From Prosapia bicincta (Eukaryota > Arthropoda > Insecta > Hemiptera > Cercopidae): DNA of 64,000 nucleotides. The notes below the pieces were generated by a model. That model did not search any database. It was not told where the DNA came from and saw only the letters and a list, made by a program, of their open reading frames with translations. Numbering within the stretch: position 1 is the first letter of the stretch; the number at the start of each line of letters is the position of its first letter. The stretch covers positions 34,231,586 through 34,295,585 of the forward strand of contig JBAIZL010000008.1 of NCBI GenBank assembly GCA_036971475.1, in the 5' to 3' direction. Below, piece by piece: positions 48,617 through 59,953 of this stretch. Both the position numbers and the translations under genes were made by a program.

Positions 48617-48661
48617 ACCCTTATGTACATTTCGATGACCACGTCCTCATCATTAGAGGGT
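48617..48661 (-). ncRNA. Hammerhead ribozyme, family E
   Basis: Minus strand: ACCCT, core CTAATGA (canonical CUGAUGA with G5 changed to A), T, stem II GAGGAC-gtg-GTCATC, GAAA, palindrome ATGTACAT, A, AGGGT. Stem I ACCCT/AGGGT is perfect. The G5 change predicts loss of activity. Confidence 0.6.
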
Positions 48662-48769
48662 CTCATTACAATCTAGCAAACAAGAAGTTACAAACTAGAG
48701 TAGTAGAACTAGTATAAGGTCACTCTAGTTTGTAACTTCTTGTTTGCTAGATTGTAATTTTGTAATAAG

Positions 48770-48814
48770 ACCCTTTGATGATGATGACATGGTAATCGAA
48801 ATGTACATAAGGGT
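48770..48814 (+). ncRNA. Hammerhead ribozyme, family E
   Basis: ACCCT (48770-48774) pairs with AGGGT (48810-48814). Core TTGATGA (C3 to U only), T, GATGAC-atg-GTAATC, GAAA, palindrome ATGTACAT, cleavage base A48809. Confidence 0.65.
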
Positions 48815-48850
48815 GTAATCTTAAACAACTTGTTTTATTTATTTTTTTAT

Positions 48851-49477
48851 TATTTTTGTGGTATTGGAGTTCTTTATATTATTTTTCTTGTAATTTATTG
48901 AACCACTGTGCTCTTGATATTGTATAATTTTATAATGTAGAAACAGATTTTTTTAAATATATACATTTTTACATACTTCTTTGATAAATGGATTTCCTAA
49001 TGAAGAGCAGATTCTCCTTTTTTCAGGAAATTTACAACAATTTAGCCCAACATTGCATTTGAGCTTGAGCATTTCTCTTAATGTTACAATATTTAATTGA
49101 GATTTATTCTGAAATCAAATATTGTTCATGTTAGTAAACAGGTGTTCAACCCTAGTATTAGTTTAAAGGAGCGACATAAATTGTCATAAAGAATATCCCT
49201 ACTTTGAATATGTATATTGATGTGCCTACACTTCATGTTGTACAAGAGCCAGGAAAAGATATTTTATATTTACAATAAGTGTTCAAAGCTGGATCTAATG
49301 TCATTTCCTGAATAAACTTGAGGACAATAGGCAACACCCTACAACCCGAGACAGATGATTACCGTAATTTAGGTTTTTTTATATTGTTGTTTTTAAAAAG
49401 TATTTTGAGTGCAAATCTAGAACATTATTCTTACTGTTTTATTATGTAAATTTAAATTTTCCTCAACAGTGTCTTAG
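48851..49477. other. Intron 5 distal part
   Basis: AT-rich, nothing recognised. It ends in GTGTCTTAG before exon 6. A competing AG (CAACAG, 49469) lies 9 bases upstream but would break the frame of PGHVLV. Confidence 0.45.
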
Positions 49478-49653
49478 ATGTGTTAGTAGCGCCTTTGAGA
49501 GTAGTTGCGCGTCTCTGCGACATGACTGAATCAGAATTAACAGATATGTTCAAAGTAGTACAACATGTTCAGAATATTGTTGAAGAAGTTCATGGAGCCA
49601 AGTCATCGACTATTGCGGTTCAGGATGGTCCTGATGCTGGTCAAACAATTCAG
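49478..49653 (+). CDS. NitFhit: NitFhit exon 6, Fhit core
   Basis: Completes codon 367 (His of PGHVLVAPLR) and runs to residue 425. LRVVARLCDMTESELTDMF and AVQDGPDAGQTIQ are the Fhit core up to the histidine triad. Donor GTAAAT, phase 0. Confidence 0.93.
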
Positions 49654-49979
49654 GTAAATATTATTAAAATTAATTTATAATGGAAAGTTAATTCACAGCT
49701 TGATAGTATCATGTTTTCTATTATGTCATCTCTAGCAGAAGTGGGACATTCAACAGTTCAGCACAACTCATTAGTTACAAGAGGTTATACTTTCAAATCT
49801 GATGTTTTCCTTTTAAAATGTAGGCTATTATCTCGTTTCATGACTATTATGAAGAAGTGAAGGCATTATTGGTAATAGACAGGGTTTAGCAAATTCTTTG
49901 TCTTGTCTTTGGCTGTAATTGATGAAATTTTTTTACAGCACACTATCCAAACTAGTTCATTGCCTTCTGACATACACTT

Positions 49980-50310
49980 TCAATTTCAAATGACCCCAAA
50001 GAAAGAAGTCACACAGGCCGAAATATCTGGGGAGTGAGTAGGCCATGTAAGGTCACTATTTTTTGAAATCACATCTTCTGGAAACAATTCTCGTAACACA
50101 TTCATTGACATTCTTGCAGTGTGAGCAGATGGTCTCACCATCTTGTTGAAACCAAACATTTGCAGTATAAAATTCACGACATTGTAACTCTGGTGGAAGG
50201 AATTTATTTATCATTTCAGCGTAACGACTTGAAGTAAATGAAACCGCTCGACTGTTTTCTTCGTAAAAATATGGACGTATCAATTCGAATTTATCCACTG
50301 CTCACCAAAC
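49980..50310 (-). pseudogene. mariner-like transposase fragment
   Basis: Minus-strand frames 50298-50056 and 50177-49986 give IRPYFYEENSRAVSF, YAEMINKFLPPEL, NVWFQQDGE and, after a frameshift, ARMSMNVLRELFPEDVI and WPTHSPDIS. These are the second and third catalytic regions (QQDGA.CHTA and SPD) of Tc1/mariner-superfamily transposases. Truncated on both sides. Confidence 0.7.
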
Positions 50311-51079
50311 TTTCACACATTCACAATCAAGTGGTTTTTTGTACAGGCTATGAGGATTTCCTGCCATTCAGTACTGGAAATTTTATTTATCAAAACAATC
50401 ATGAAAATGGCCCTAATCAGACATTACGATTATTGAATCGTTAGTTAAAATGTTCAAAATTGATTATGCACACTGTCTTTGGTTTTTGAAATCATGTTGA
50501 CTTAGTTCTTGAACAGTTTAAAGATAAAGCCATTTCTCTAAAATTTCTAACCCAACGCATTTTTAATATATATTTTGGCTAACAAAGTAAAATATAGTAC
50601 GCTAAAATCTGTCAATAATTTTTTTAAAATTAAAAACAGTGCGGCTCCACTATTTTGTAATTGATCCTTCAACGGATATATTCAAGGTTACTTCTAAAAA
50701 GTGGATCGGAAGCTGCACGAGTCATAGTCTTTATCCCATACAGGCACAATGTAAATCCTGACAGTTTAGTGTTGGTTAAAAAAAAGTATCCAATCGAACT
50801 TTTTACTTATGAATATTTCATGTATATATATTTATGTTAATATTTTTACAATTATTTATCGTAACTTAACATTTTAATATTGCTTTGGAGTTTGTATTCA
50901 CAAATCAAATCAAAAAAAACTAATCAAATCGTTGAGTTGTTCCAAAAATAAAACTAAAAATTCATAAAACAAGTTCACACAATCATAAAAATGTAAGAAA
51001 TAAGAAGTCATTCATGTGCTAGGTTGAGGCACAGCAAAAGCTGAATAGTAACATTTTTCACATATCATCTTGGCATGCT
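50311..51079. other. Intron 6 part
   Basis: AT-rich with nothing recognised apart from its neighbours. Confidence 0.4.
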
Positions 51080-51083
51080 CCAA

Positions 51084-51975
51084 TCAAAATACTTCAACAT
51101 TACATTTTAGACACGTGTATTTCGAATAGCGAAATCTTTTCATTTGACGACATTTAAAGTACGTCTTCCTCTGTCTGCCGTGGCATGTAGATACATCAGG
51201 CACCTCCTGATATTGTGAAGTAGGCTGGAACTCATGTAGTTTCTTTGCAGTTAAACAGGCATCCTCCTTGTTTGAATGATCCTCCTTTGGAGTTGTTCCA
51301 AACACATCTTGTTGCACAGAGCTTTCAAAAACCTCGCCTTCTACTGGTGTTTGATTTAGGATGGTTATTAAAGACATATATCACTTCTGCATTATTACCT
51401 GCTATATTGAGTAGTGCAAAAAAACACCATTGGCCATCTACATATATTTCTTACTTCATTATAAGTAGCACACAGTTTGACAACTACATCGACTCCAGAT
51501 TTGGTAGTCCAAAATCATTTGTGGTTTTCCTGTGACTGCATCAACTTTGTCGTCATTGTATATGCTTGAAATAGCAAGTACACATTTCTACCTTTTTTCA
51601 ACACAAATGGCACCAGTCAGTAGTTCTTTTTAAAGCCAATTTACTAATATTTACAACTCCCTAGATTTTTGTTCACAAATTCAGGAGGGAGCTGGCGTTT
51701 GTTTTTTAGTAATGTTTCCAACAATGACAACTTTTTTTCTGTGAGAGCCTGCACTAATTCATAACTGTTGAACTAGTTGTCGCATGTTTACGTTACGTCG
51801 ACCCATACAATGGTTGAACAATTGTCATGACCACGTCTTGCGGCTTATTGCTTATGGCAAAGGGACCTTCTGGCTGTTTGCCTGCATATATCTCCAAGTT
51901 ATGTGTGTAGAAAATTTTGGAATCAACGATCGAGCACAATAATCTGACAGATATTTTGTCAGTGAAAATAGACAA
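51084..51975 (-). pseudogene. piggyBac-family transposase pseudogene
   Basis: Minus-strand frame 51975-51793 contains YTHNLEIYAGKQPEGPF and PQDVVMTIVQPLYG, the central DDE region of piggyBac/PGBD transposases. A middle frame gives VDGQWCFFALLNIAGNNAEV, and 51377-51084 ends in a Cys-rich tail (YFKCRQMKRF, YTCLKC). Parts are missing and frames are broken. Confidence 0.75.
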
Positions 51976-53600
51976 AATAAAAGTAAATAAAAATCATCTC
52001 ACAGTAAATAAAAATCAGTGTCACTGAATTAGGCTAGAACTAGTTAGACTTGCTATTTTTGGTATAATAAATAAATATAAACAGAAAAAAGTGGAAATTC
52101 AAAAGTCAAAAATAATTTTACAATCGGGCACAATTCGTTTGAGTGATTAATACATTCTTCATGACACTCAACAGAGTGCTGGAGAATAACTAGAGCTGAT
52201 CTTCTGTAAGTGGAGAGGAACCAGAAAGCTACTAGGAGGCTCATTCCAACCCCCTCCTGATTGTTGCAACAGAAACTTGTGACTTTATCTCACAGAAAAG
52301 TTCTAAATACACCTCCCTAGAAACTAAATAACCTCATCAATAATTGACCATCACTGCTGAAAATTTTATAACATTTTAGAAACCACTTACTTAAGCTATT
52401 CGTATGAAATACTTCAAAGTTTAATTGTTAAGTACTTATTAATCGATAAGTGAATAATAAATTTATGGTATCATTCAAAAGTTAGCTAACTATAACCCTT
52501 AGCTGGCTACGAAAGTACTTAAGGCTGCAAATGTTTCCTGTTGATTTCTTATACAAATAATATATATTTCTGAAATTTATATATAGAAGTGTATCTACAT
52601 ACAACAGAATAATTTATGTAATTTTTTGATTTTATTGTTGACTTTGTATTATATATAAAACTGTCAAGTTTTTTCTTGCATCCAAGTTCCATCCATACAC
52701 CCATTTTCTTGGGCTCATATTCTTACATTATAAGCTTATAAGGCCAAGACACTCAAAATACCTGTTATTTTTCCATTTTCTATTGACTTCACAATGATAG
52801 ATTCCCTCTATTTCTATTTATTATTGGGATATTGAAATAAATAGTTTTTTTTCCTATTATATTGAAGGAATAGTTTGCATTGACTTCTTAAATAGAAGAT
52901 GCTGAAAACCTAACAGTTTCTCATTATTTTTTTTTTTTAATATATAATTTCATGAGTTATTGGCAACTCCATTTCATAAGTAAATATTCAGCTATTTTTT
53001 TAGAGGTTAAACTTGTTCTTTGAAATTTTATATCTGTATTTTTTTGTACCCGCTATATTCATTAGTTTCTATTACATTGTATAATTTGCTATTATCACAA
53101 AAGCTGTCAAAAATATATCCATACCAAAAATTAAAGTTCAAGTTTACATGCTAATTTATTTTACATGTAAATATTTATTGGATCTTTCAGCATCGTTTGC
53201 TACAATTAACTTGAAATTCTTGCTATAGCTGGGAGGTACAACATGATTTATATTTTCTGGCAGGGATCCGTGTTTTTCAAATGATGTAATACATTACAGT
53301 ATGTCATTTCTATAATACCTATAACAAATTAGATGCCAACTTACTTAGTAATATATCTTATTGATTCATCATATCCTAATTACTATCTAATACTATGTCT
53401 GAGTACAATTGTTCAAAATTATTAGCTGCTAATAAGATGAATTTAAAATTTAGACATTTATTTCAGGAAAAAAAATGTTTTTGTACAGAGGCCAATACGG
53501 TACTTTACTCTGATATATCTACAATACCTCTTTCTTTTGTAAAAAAAATCTATCACAGTTATTCCCTTAATGTACATGTTTGAATTACCAATTTTGTCCT
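51976..53600. other. Intron 6 AT-rich stretch
   Basis: No gene or structured repeat recognised before the (TA)n at 53612. Confidence 0.45.
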
Positions 53601-53606
53601 GTTTGT

Positions 53607-53611
<5 letters not shown>

Positions 53612-53656
<45 letters not shown>
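53612..53656. repeat. (TA)n microsatellite
   Basis: Pure TA run at the left border of the PLE-B inverted dimer. Confidence 0.9.
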
Positions 53657-53661
<5 letters not shown>

Positions 53662-53742
53662 AACTAGGAGACTGACAGACTTACCTTGGTAAGAGTCCAC
53701 ACTGTAGTCTTGAAATAGAAACACATAAAAGCACTTAAACAA

Positions 53743-53779
53743 TGATATATTTCAACCACACAGTGGTCTTTGTCAATCA
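53743..53779 (-). ncRNA. Hammerhead-like fold, family B
   Basis: Minus strand: TGA, core TTGACAA, A, GACCAC-tgt-GTGGTT, GAAA, ATAT, A, TCA. Stem II is strong; stem I is only 3 bp. Confidence 0.4.
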
Positions 53780-53941
53780 AAGAGAAAACACAAAAAGAAA
53801 TATGAGAGAATGAAATAAAATAAATATAAATTGTAATCACAGATTGTGTAGAGTCAGTTACTAGTGACTCTACACAATCTGTGATTACAATTTATATTTA
53901 TTTTATTTCACTCTCTCATATTTCTTTTTGTGTTTTCTCTT

Positions 53942-53978
53942 CGATTGATAAAGACCACTGTGTGGTTGAAATATATCA
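53942..53978 (+). ncRNA. Hammerhead-like fold, family B
   Basis: Core TTGATAA (53945-53951), A, GACCAC-tgt-GTGGTT, GAAA, ATAT, A, TCA. Stem I is nearly lost in this copy. Confidence 0.4.
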
Positions 53979-54066
53979 TTGTTTAAGTGCTTTTATGTGT
54001 TTCTATTTCAAGACTACAGTGTGGACTCTTACCAAGGTAAGTCTGTCAGTCTCCTAGTCCAAAAAA

Positions 54067-54068
<2 letters not shown>

Positions 54069-54101
<33 letters not shown>
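54069..54101. repeat. (TA)n microsatellite
   Basis: TA run at the right border of the PLE-B dimer, about 60 bases before NitFhit exon 7. Confidence 0.9.
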
Positions 54102-54104
<3 letters not shown>

Positions 54105-54160
54105 ATTTAAGACTACAGTGTAATTTATTTATAGATCATTAGATTGTTTTTATTTAACAG

Positions 54161-54352
54161 CATGTTCATGTACATATACTACCAAGACTACCAGGAGATT
54201 TCCTACAAAATGATCAAATATATTATGAACTGCAGAAGCATGATAAGGAAGGAGATGATGCATATAAGTGGCGCTCTGAAGAAGAAATGGCTAAGGAAGC
54301 AGATATCCTTAGAAGTTATAAAATAAAAAATGCCAAAACTACTAAAGAATGA
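54161..54352 (+). CDS. NitFhit: NitFhit exon 7, histidine triad and stop
   Basis: Encodes residues 426-488 and the TGA stop. It opens with HVHVHILPR, the histidine triad (H426, H428, H430), then [19 protein letters not shown] and [15 protein letters not shown], the usual Fhit C-terminus. Acceptor TATTTAACAG. Confidence 0.95.
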   Translation, partial: HVHVHILPRLPGDFLQNDQIYYELQKHDKEGDDAYKWRSEEEMAKEADILRSYKIKNAKTTKE

Positions 54353-54569
54353 AAATTTTACATATATTTCTAAAACTACTGTTAAGTTAATTGTTTTTTA
54401 TTGGTAAATGGTACCTGGGCCAAACTGGGGTTGCTACAATCCTTTCAATCTCATATTTTTCCAGTTCTTCCACAATTCAGTTACAAATATTTATGCTTTT
54501 TTAGTAATTTCAGCAGAGATGATGTTTACGGGATATCATCAAAGAAATAATTTAAATGGATGAAATAAA
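54353..54569 (+). terminator. NitFhit 3' UTR and candidate poly(A) signal
   Basis: The first AATAAA after the stop is at 54564-54569. A second candidate lies near 54976. Which one is used cannot be told from sequence. Confidence 0.45.
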
Positions 54570-55590
54570 TTATTTTTTAAAATATTTTTAGTCTTAACAA
54601 GCACTGAACAATAATTACTTTGTAAGTTGTAGGGACAGTAGGTCAGTAAAATCTGATAATAGTATTTCTAAAATAGTAAGGATCATACACATTGTTTATG
54701 TATTACTATTAAGTATATTTTTTTTTTTTATTTTGTTAAGTGTTTGTTTAAGTGCTTTTATGTGTTTCTATCTCAAGACTACAGAGTGGACTCTTACCAA
54801 GGTAAGTCTGTCAGTCTCCTAGTCCAAAAAATCTATATTAAGTATATTTGACACACAATTTTGAAATTAAAGATAATGAAATAATATCCTGATTATCAAA
54901 ATACCCTAATTTTCCAAAAACCTGTTTCCTATAAAAAGCCCTGGTCATGCATTTAATGTTGATGGCAACTACTGTGATAAATAAATATTATTATTTTACA
55001 TTGTTACATTTCAACTTTATTTTTGTCCTTATCCGTCCTTGTAAATTAGCTAAGTTTCATCATTGCTGACATTTTGGATTAAGCGATTGTTTTCATAATA
55101 AACTTGATTATCTTTTAATGAAATAATCAGGGAATTTCATAATTAAATATGTATATACTTCTCAGAATTTTCATGTGCTTAATGTGAAACGTTTCACTAT
55201 GTTTTTTGATACCGTTATTTAATATTAAACTTATTGAAATTTTCCGTAACATTTTCACTACTGACTTAAAACATGATCTTACAACAAACTGAAATACTTT
55301 ATTTTCTGGAAATATGTTTATTATTATTTTTTTTAATTATAAAATATGTATCTAAAGGACATTTTATGTTGAACTGGAAATCTGGTAATAAAAAAATTGT
55401 ATGACTACTTACCCTTGTCAGTCTAAGCTTCAAGTTTTAATAGTATATGCTGAAGATGCCAATTATTTTTCTATGTTTCTTTACAAAACTAACACAATTT
55501 TTGTTTAAACATTATAAGAAGATATTCATTTATATATTCACCACTTACATTATAAACTAAAGAATAATGTCTTCACGCTTCCAAAATAAA
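54570..55590. other. Intergenic AT-rich DNA
   Basis: Contains the PLE-B fragment at 54744-54835 next to a poly-T run. Otherwise nothing recognised. Confidence 0.45.
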
Positions 55591-55860
55591 TGTTATATAT
55601 ATTTTTTATTAATATTTACATTAGAATTTCCCTTTTATTATTTAGGTGGCTTATAGAACAAAACAGTCACCCAGGCATACTCCCGGTTTGCTGTCATATT
55701 TTTTCCACTGATGTCTTTGCAAATGTCTATTATAACACATTACTAGCGTTATATATAGGCCCTCTTCCTTTATCTTCCATTACTATCTTTCTTGGCTGTG
55801 GCTTTGTAAAATTTGCCAACGGTTGGTTTATTTTGTTGAAGCACTCAAGATTCCTGATTA

Positions 55861-56930
55861 CAGTAAAACTTCGATTAACCGTCAAACAATTGACCCGACG
55901 GCCAGTACCCTGAACCGAAATACTGTCAGGCCACTAGGCCCGACATTGTCTAGTAACGTTTTATGTTTATTCATACTACTCAGCTGGTGTTACTACTTTT
56001 GGAAAAATGAATGCACAGTATTAGACAACAAGTTACACACTACTTACAGATGTAATTACAATGGATAGATAGAGGCATTTGGTGTTTAGATGGCATTAAA
56101 AACATGATGTTACTCAAGGAGATATTTTTCAGGAGTTGCGGGCCGACACACTTATTTGTTATGACGTATTATATTTTGATTTTCACTACTGTTTTCAAAA
56201 TTTCACAAAATACTTAGATAAATTCATCTATACGAGGAAGTAAATTATAACGTAAATTCCTTAAGAAGTAAGTTATTTGGTTTTAAAACTTTTACTTGCT
56301 ATGAATCTTGGATAGTATTTACTGGACCTGTAGCATTACTTATCAGACAGAGAATATATTACACTTTAGTTCTATATACAAAATATTTATAAACTCACAA
56401 ATCAATCACATGTGACACATTTACATGTCTTAGTGATGGCGTCAAAACATTTTTATCACCCGTCAGCTTTTTATGTGGGTAACCAGAATATGAAATTGTG
56501 GTTTTGTTGTTTATTGTTTACACAAAACATTAGAGTCTATGTTTACCAAAATTTGTAAGCCTTACTCAATTAAACTAAGGTCTGCATTTTTAAGGTCTTG
56601 CTCTTGCATTTCTATGAGCTCATAAATAAATTGTCAGCTCCTGGTTGTGTATAATTAACCGTTCTTGAACGTCATCATTATATACTTCTAAATTGAGTTC
56701 TTTGGCACTGATTCCGCTTGAGTTTCAGTTTTTTTTGAAATTTCATTCCAAGATTGTCCAATGATTCTCAAAGCATCTAAAATATTGAATTGTTTCTAAA
56801 AATCTTCAGCGGAAAGCTAATTGTCCTATCTCATAGCTTCATGCAAATGATCTTTTTGTGTAATAAGCTCTAAATATTTTGATAACATACTGATCCATCG
56901 GTTGAAGCAAACTAGTTGTGTTTGGTGGCA
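55861..56930 (-). mobile_element. pogo/Tigger remnant with nested TTAA element
   Basis: The left end CAGTAAAACTTCGATTAACC (55861) follows TA, as pogo elements do. On the minus strand at 56920-56575, frames read LLQPMDQYVIKIFRAYY, LAFR and NHWTILE, the C-terminal catalytic region of Tigger transposases, with stops. Between them, about 55875-56573, lies DNA homologous to the TTAA element at 62280-63518 in inverted orientation (shared ACTAGGCCCGACATTG and ATCAATCACATGTGACA), apparently an insertion that has lost its terminal repeats. Confidence 0.6.
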
Positions 56931-56991
56931 AAAATAACACTTTCAAGCGTGTTTTTCGAAATTAGTTATAAAGTTCTTTTAGGCATTTTCT

Positions 56992-56996
<5 letters not shown>

Positions 56997-57030
<34 letters not shown>
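56997..57030. repeat. (TA)n microsatellite
   Basis: TA run at the left side of the PLE-F dimer. Confidence 0.9.
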
Positions 57031-57032
<2 letters not shown>

Positions 57033-57035
<3 letters not shown>

Positions 57036-57215
57036 CACTATATGTACTTAAACAAGAGTCTTACTTGGTATTTATGCGAATTAATTATCAAAGATTGATA
57101 GTATCTTCATTGTCAAGTGTCAATGCCCGACAATGAAGACACTATCAATCTTTGAAAGTTAACTCGCATAAATACCAAGTAAGACTCTTGTTTAAGTACA
57201 TATATTGAAAGTGAT
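57033..57215. repeat. PLE-F inverted dimer
   Basis: Arms at 57040-57115 and 57118-57206 are mirror images (ATGTACTTAAACAAGAGTCT and its complement). Related to 10719-10790. Confidence 0.7.
57123..57169 (+). ncRNA. Hammerhead-like ribozyme, family F
   Basis: ATGC (57123-57126) pairs with GCAT (57166-57169). Core CCGACAA, T, stem II GAAGA/TCTTT, GAAA, palindrome AGTTAACT, cleavage base C57165. The mirror copy (57070-57118) has core TTGACAA and GATA in place of GAAA and is degraded. Confidence 0.5.
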
Positions 57216-57250
57216 AAGTGAAACAAGAAAATAGCAAAGTTTTATATATA

Positions 57251-58179
<929 letters not shown>

Positions 58180-58214
58180 TTGGTTGGTAAAGATATATAT
58201 ATATATATATATAT

Positions 58215-58262
58215 TCTTGATATTTAACGTTATCCATTGTTTTTCCGTTGTAATATATTAAC

Positions 58263-58299
<37 letters not shown>

Positions 58300-58620
58300 T
58301 TTTTTTGTGATTAACACACAGACAGATACCATTAGATTTTTATATAATAGTATATATATGTACAGATATATATATCGTGATATTTGACGTCTATGATTTT
58401 TCCGTTGCACTGACTTTAAAAGTTATTATTATAAATTGTAAACAATTTTCCCACCACTAAGTGCAATAATTTTACCTTATGTAACCAGAAAATGAAAGAA
58501 AATTAATTCAGTGATTCTACAATGGTCAAGTGACCGAAAGGTACCTCATCACATAAGGTAAAATTATTGCACTTAGTGGTGGGAAGATTGTTTACAATTT
58601 ATAATAATAACTTTATGTAT
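58215..58620. repeat. PLE-A terminal repeat pieces
   Basis: Fragments with TTCTTGATATTTAACG (58214), a minus-strand arm at 58376-58490 and a plus-strand arm at 58505-58615, broken by (TA)n. The left arm has lost its hammerhead portion. Confidence 0.65.
58511..58552 (+). ncRNA. Hammerhead-like fold, family A (G5 variant)
   Basis: GTGAT with ATCAC, core TCTACAA (G5 to U), GGTC/GACC, GAAA, palindrome AGGTACCT, cleavage base C58547. Loss of G5 predicts inactivity. Confidence 0.45.
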
Positions 58621-58644
58621 ATATAAATATATATACATATATTA

Positions 58645-59950
58645 CACAGGCCTACAAAAAAAAATTTTTTTTTGGTGCCTAGGATTTTAGAACTGATTTT
58701 AGTAATATTTGGAGCGCTGAATCCAAATATGAAATCAGTTTTTCTCTACCAGCTCTTTTTCAGATGGTCGTTTTTTTAATGTGCAGTTTAACACAAAATG
58801 TTCAGTTTTAACTATATTTTGTGCAGTTCTAAAGCTCATATACATATATTGCTTACATACAAGCTTATCTTGGATACTTTGGTGTTAGGCTTGGTGATCA
58901 GGATAAAACGTGGGCACCTCATCAGGTCTGTAAAACTTGTACAGAACATTTACGACAGTGGACTACCGGGAAAAGAAAAAGTCTGAAATTCTTAAAGTTA
59001 TGAAGCAGTTTGTAAAGGCTCTTGATAAGAACGGATCATGCTTTTCATATGTAGAAATGAAAATGTCTCAGTTGAGTACGGAAAAAATTAAAGCAGGAAT
59101 ATTTGATGGACCACAAATTAGACAACTCATTAAGGGTCTTGACTTCGTAAATTCAATGAACGAGACTGAGCGAAAAGCATGGATTTCATTTGTTGCAATT
59201 GTCAAAAATTTTCTGGGCAAGCACAAAGCTGAAAACTATGTTGAAATGGTAAATGAGATGCTAAACAGTTTCAAATCCCTTGGCTGTAACATGAGCATTA
59301 AGGTGCACTATTTACACAGCCACTTAGATAGTTTTCCTGGAAATTTAGGAGACACCAGTGAGGAACAAGGTGAAAGATTTCACCAGGATACAAATCTCTT
59401 GGCTGTAACATGAGCATTAAGGTGCACTATTTACACAGCCACTTAGATAGTTTTCCTGAAAATTTAGGAGACACCAGTGAGGAACAAGGTGAAAGATTTC
59501 ACCAGGATATTAAAACTATGGATGATCGCTACAAAGGAAGATGGGATACACACATGATGGCAGATTACTGCTGGAGTTTAAAAAGGGACTGTTCTAATTT
59601 ACATTCAAGGAAGTCACGAAAAAGGAGCTTCCGTAGAGTTCAGTGACTATACCTGGTTTGATTGTTTTATGTAGACGATGATGTTTTGTCTTTTTTTGTA
59701 TATAATAATATTTGTATAATGTAATAAAATAAAAATTTAATTATAATATAGTAATAAAAATTTCGCGTTGAGTGTTTAATTTGATCTACTGATTTAACTT
59801 AAAATAGTGTAGCGTATATTTCACTAAAGTGTTATATCTTAAAAATTTGAGCTCCTAGGCAAAAACTAATGCCATATTTGAATTCAGGGCATCAAATTCA
59901 TATAAAATCAGCTCTTAATACCCCGGCACCAAAACAGCTGTTGGCCAGTG
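58645..59950 (+). mobile_element. Putative CMC-type DNA transposon remnant
   Basis: Imperfect terminal inverted repeats of about 85 bp: CACAGGCCTAC at 58645 and CACTGGCCAAC inverted, ending 59950, followed inside by TTGGTGCC, then AGAACTGATTTTA or AGAGCTGATTTTA, then CCAAATATG or TCAAATATG. TTA flanks both ends (58642-58644, 59951-59953), a possible 3-bp target duplication. CAC ends with 3-bp duplications suggest the CACTA/CMC group, but I see no diagnostic transposase core. Confidence 0.55.
58937..59646 (+). pseudogene. Repeat-associated protein C-terminus, broken
   Basis: Frame 58937-59413 reads VMKQFVKALDKNGSCFSYV, IKAGIFDGPQIRQLIKG, AENYVEMVNEMLNSFKSLG, MSIKVHYLHSHLDSFP and SEEQGERFHQD. 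I know this order as the end of an abundant arthropod repeat-encoded protein without assigned chemistry. A 119-base tandem duplication (59274 and 59393) shifts the frame. The downstream frame 59410-59646 continues correctly through MADYCWSLKRDCSNLHSRKS. The N-terminal part is absent. Confidence 0.6.
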
Positions 59951-59953
59951 TTA

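Larger units (their letters stand above)
48590..48850. repeat. PLE-E inverted dimer
   Basis: Arms at 48590-48690 and 48735-48850 are mirror images (shared CTAGCAAACAAGAAGTTACA and its complement), each with a hammerhead fold, around the centre GTAGTAGAACTAGTATAAGG. No coding part. Confidence 0.75.
53660..54067. repeat. PLE-B inverted dimer (about 400 bp)
   Basis: A near-perfect palindrome: left arm 53660-53862, right arm 53863-54067, meeting at AGTTACTAGTGACT. Outer ends carry AGGAGACTGACAGACTTACC. (TA)n flanks both sides. A partial third copy is at 54744-54835. Confidence 0.8.
4861..54352 (+). other. NitFhit gene span (7 coding exons)
   Basis: Coding exons 4861-5079, 19261-19416, 35139-35339, 38140-38352, 41643-41952, 49478-49653 and 54161-54352 join in frame to 1467 bases (488 residues plus stop). 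The product fuses a nitrilase-superfamily (Nit1-type) domain to a Fhit histidine-triad domain, as known in flies and worms. Fhit hydrolyses diadenosine polyphosphates. Nit1-type enzymes act as amidases on deaminated glutathione. Every junction is GT/AG and keeps the phase. Introns are about 14.2, 15.7, 2.8, 3.3, 7.5 and 4.5 kb, unusually swollen by transposons. The coding sequence itself looks intact. The 5' untranslated exon and promoter were not found. Confidence 0.93.

Noticed and set aside
53395..53583. 62-residue plus-strand frame in intron 6
   Set aside because: No homology recognised and no splice signals in phase with NitFhit.
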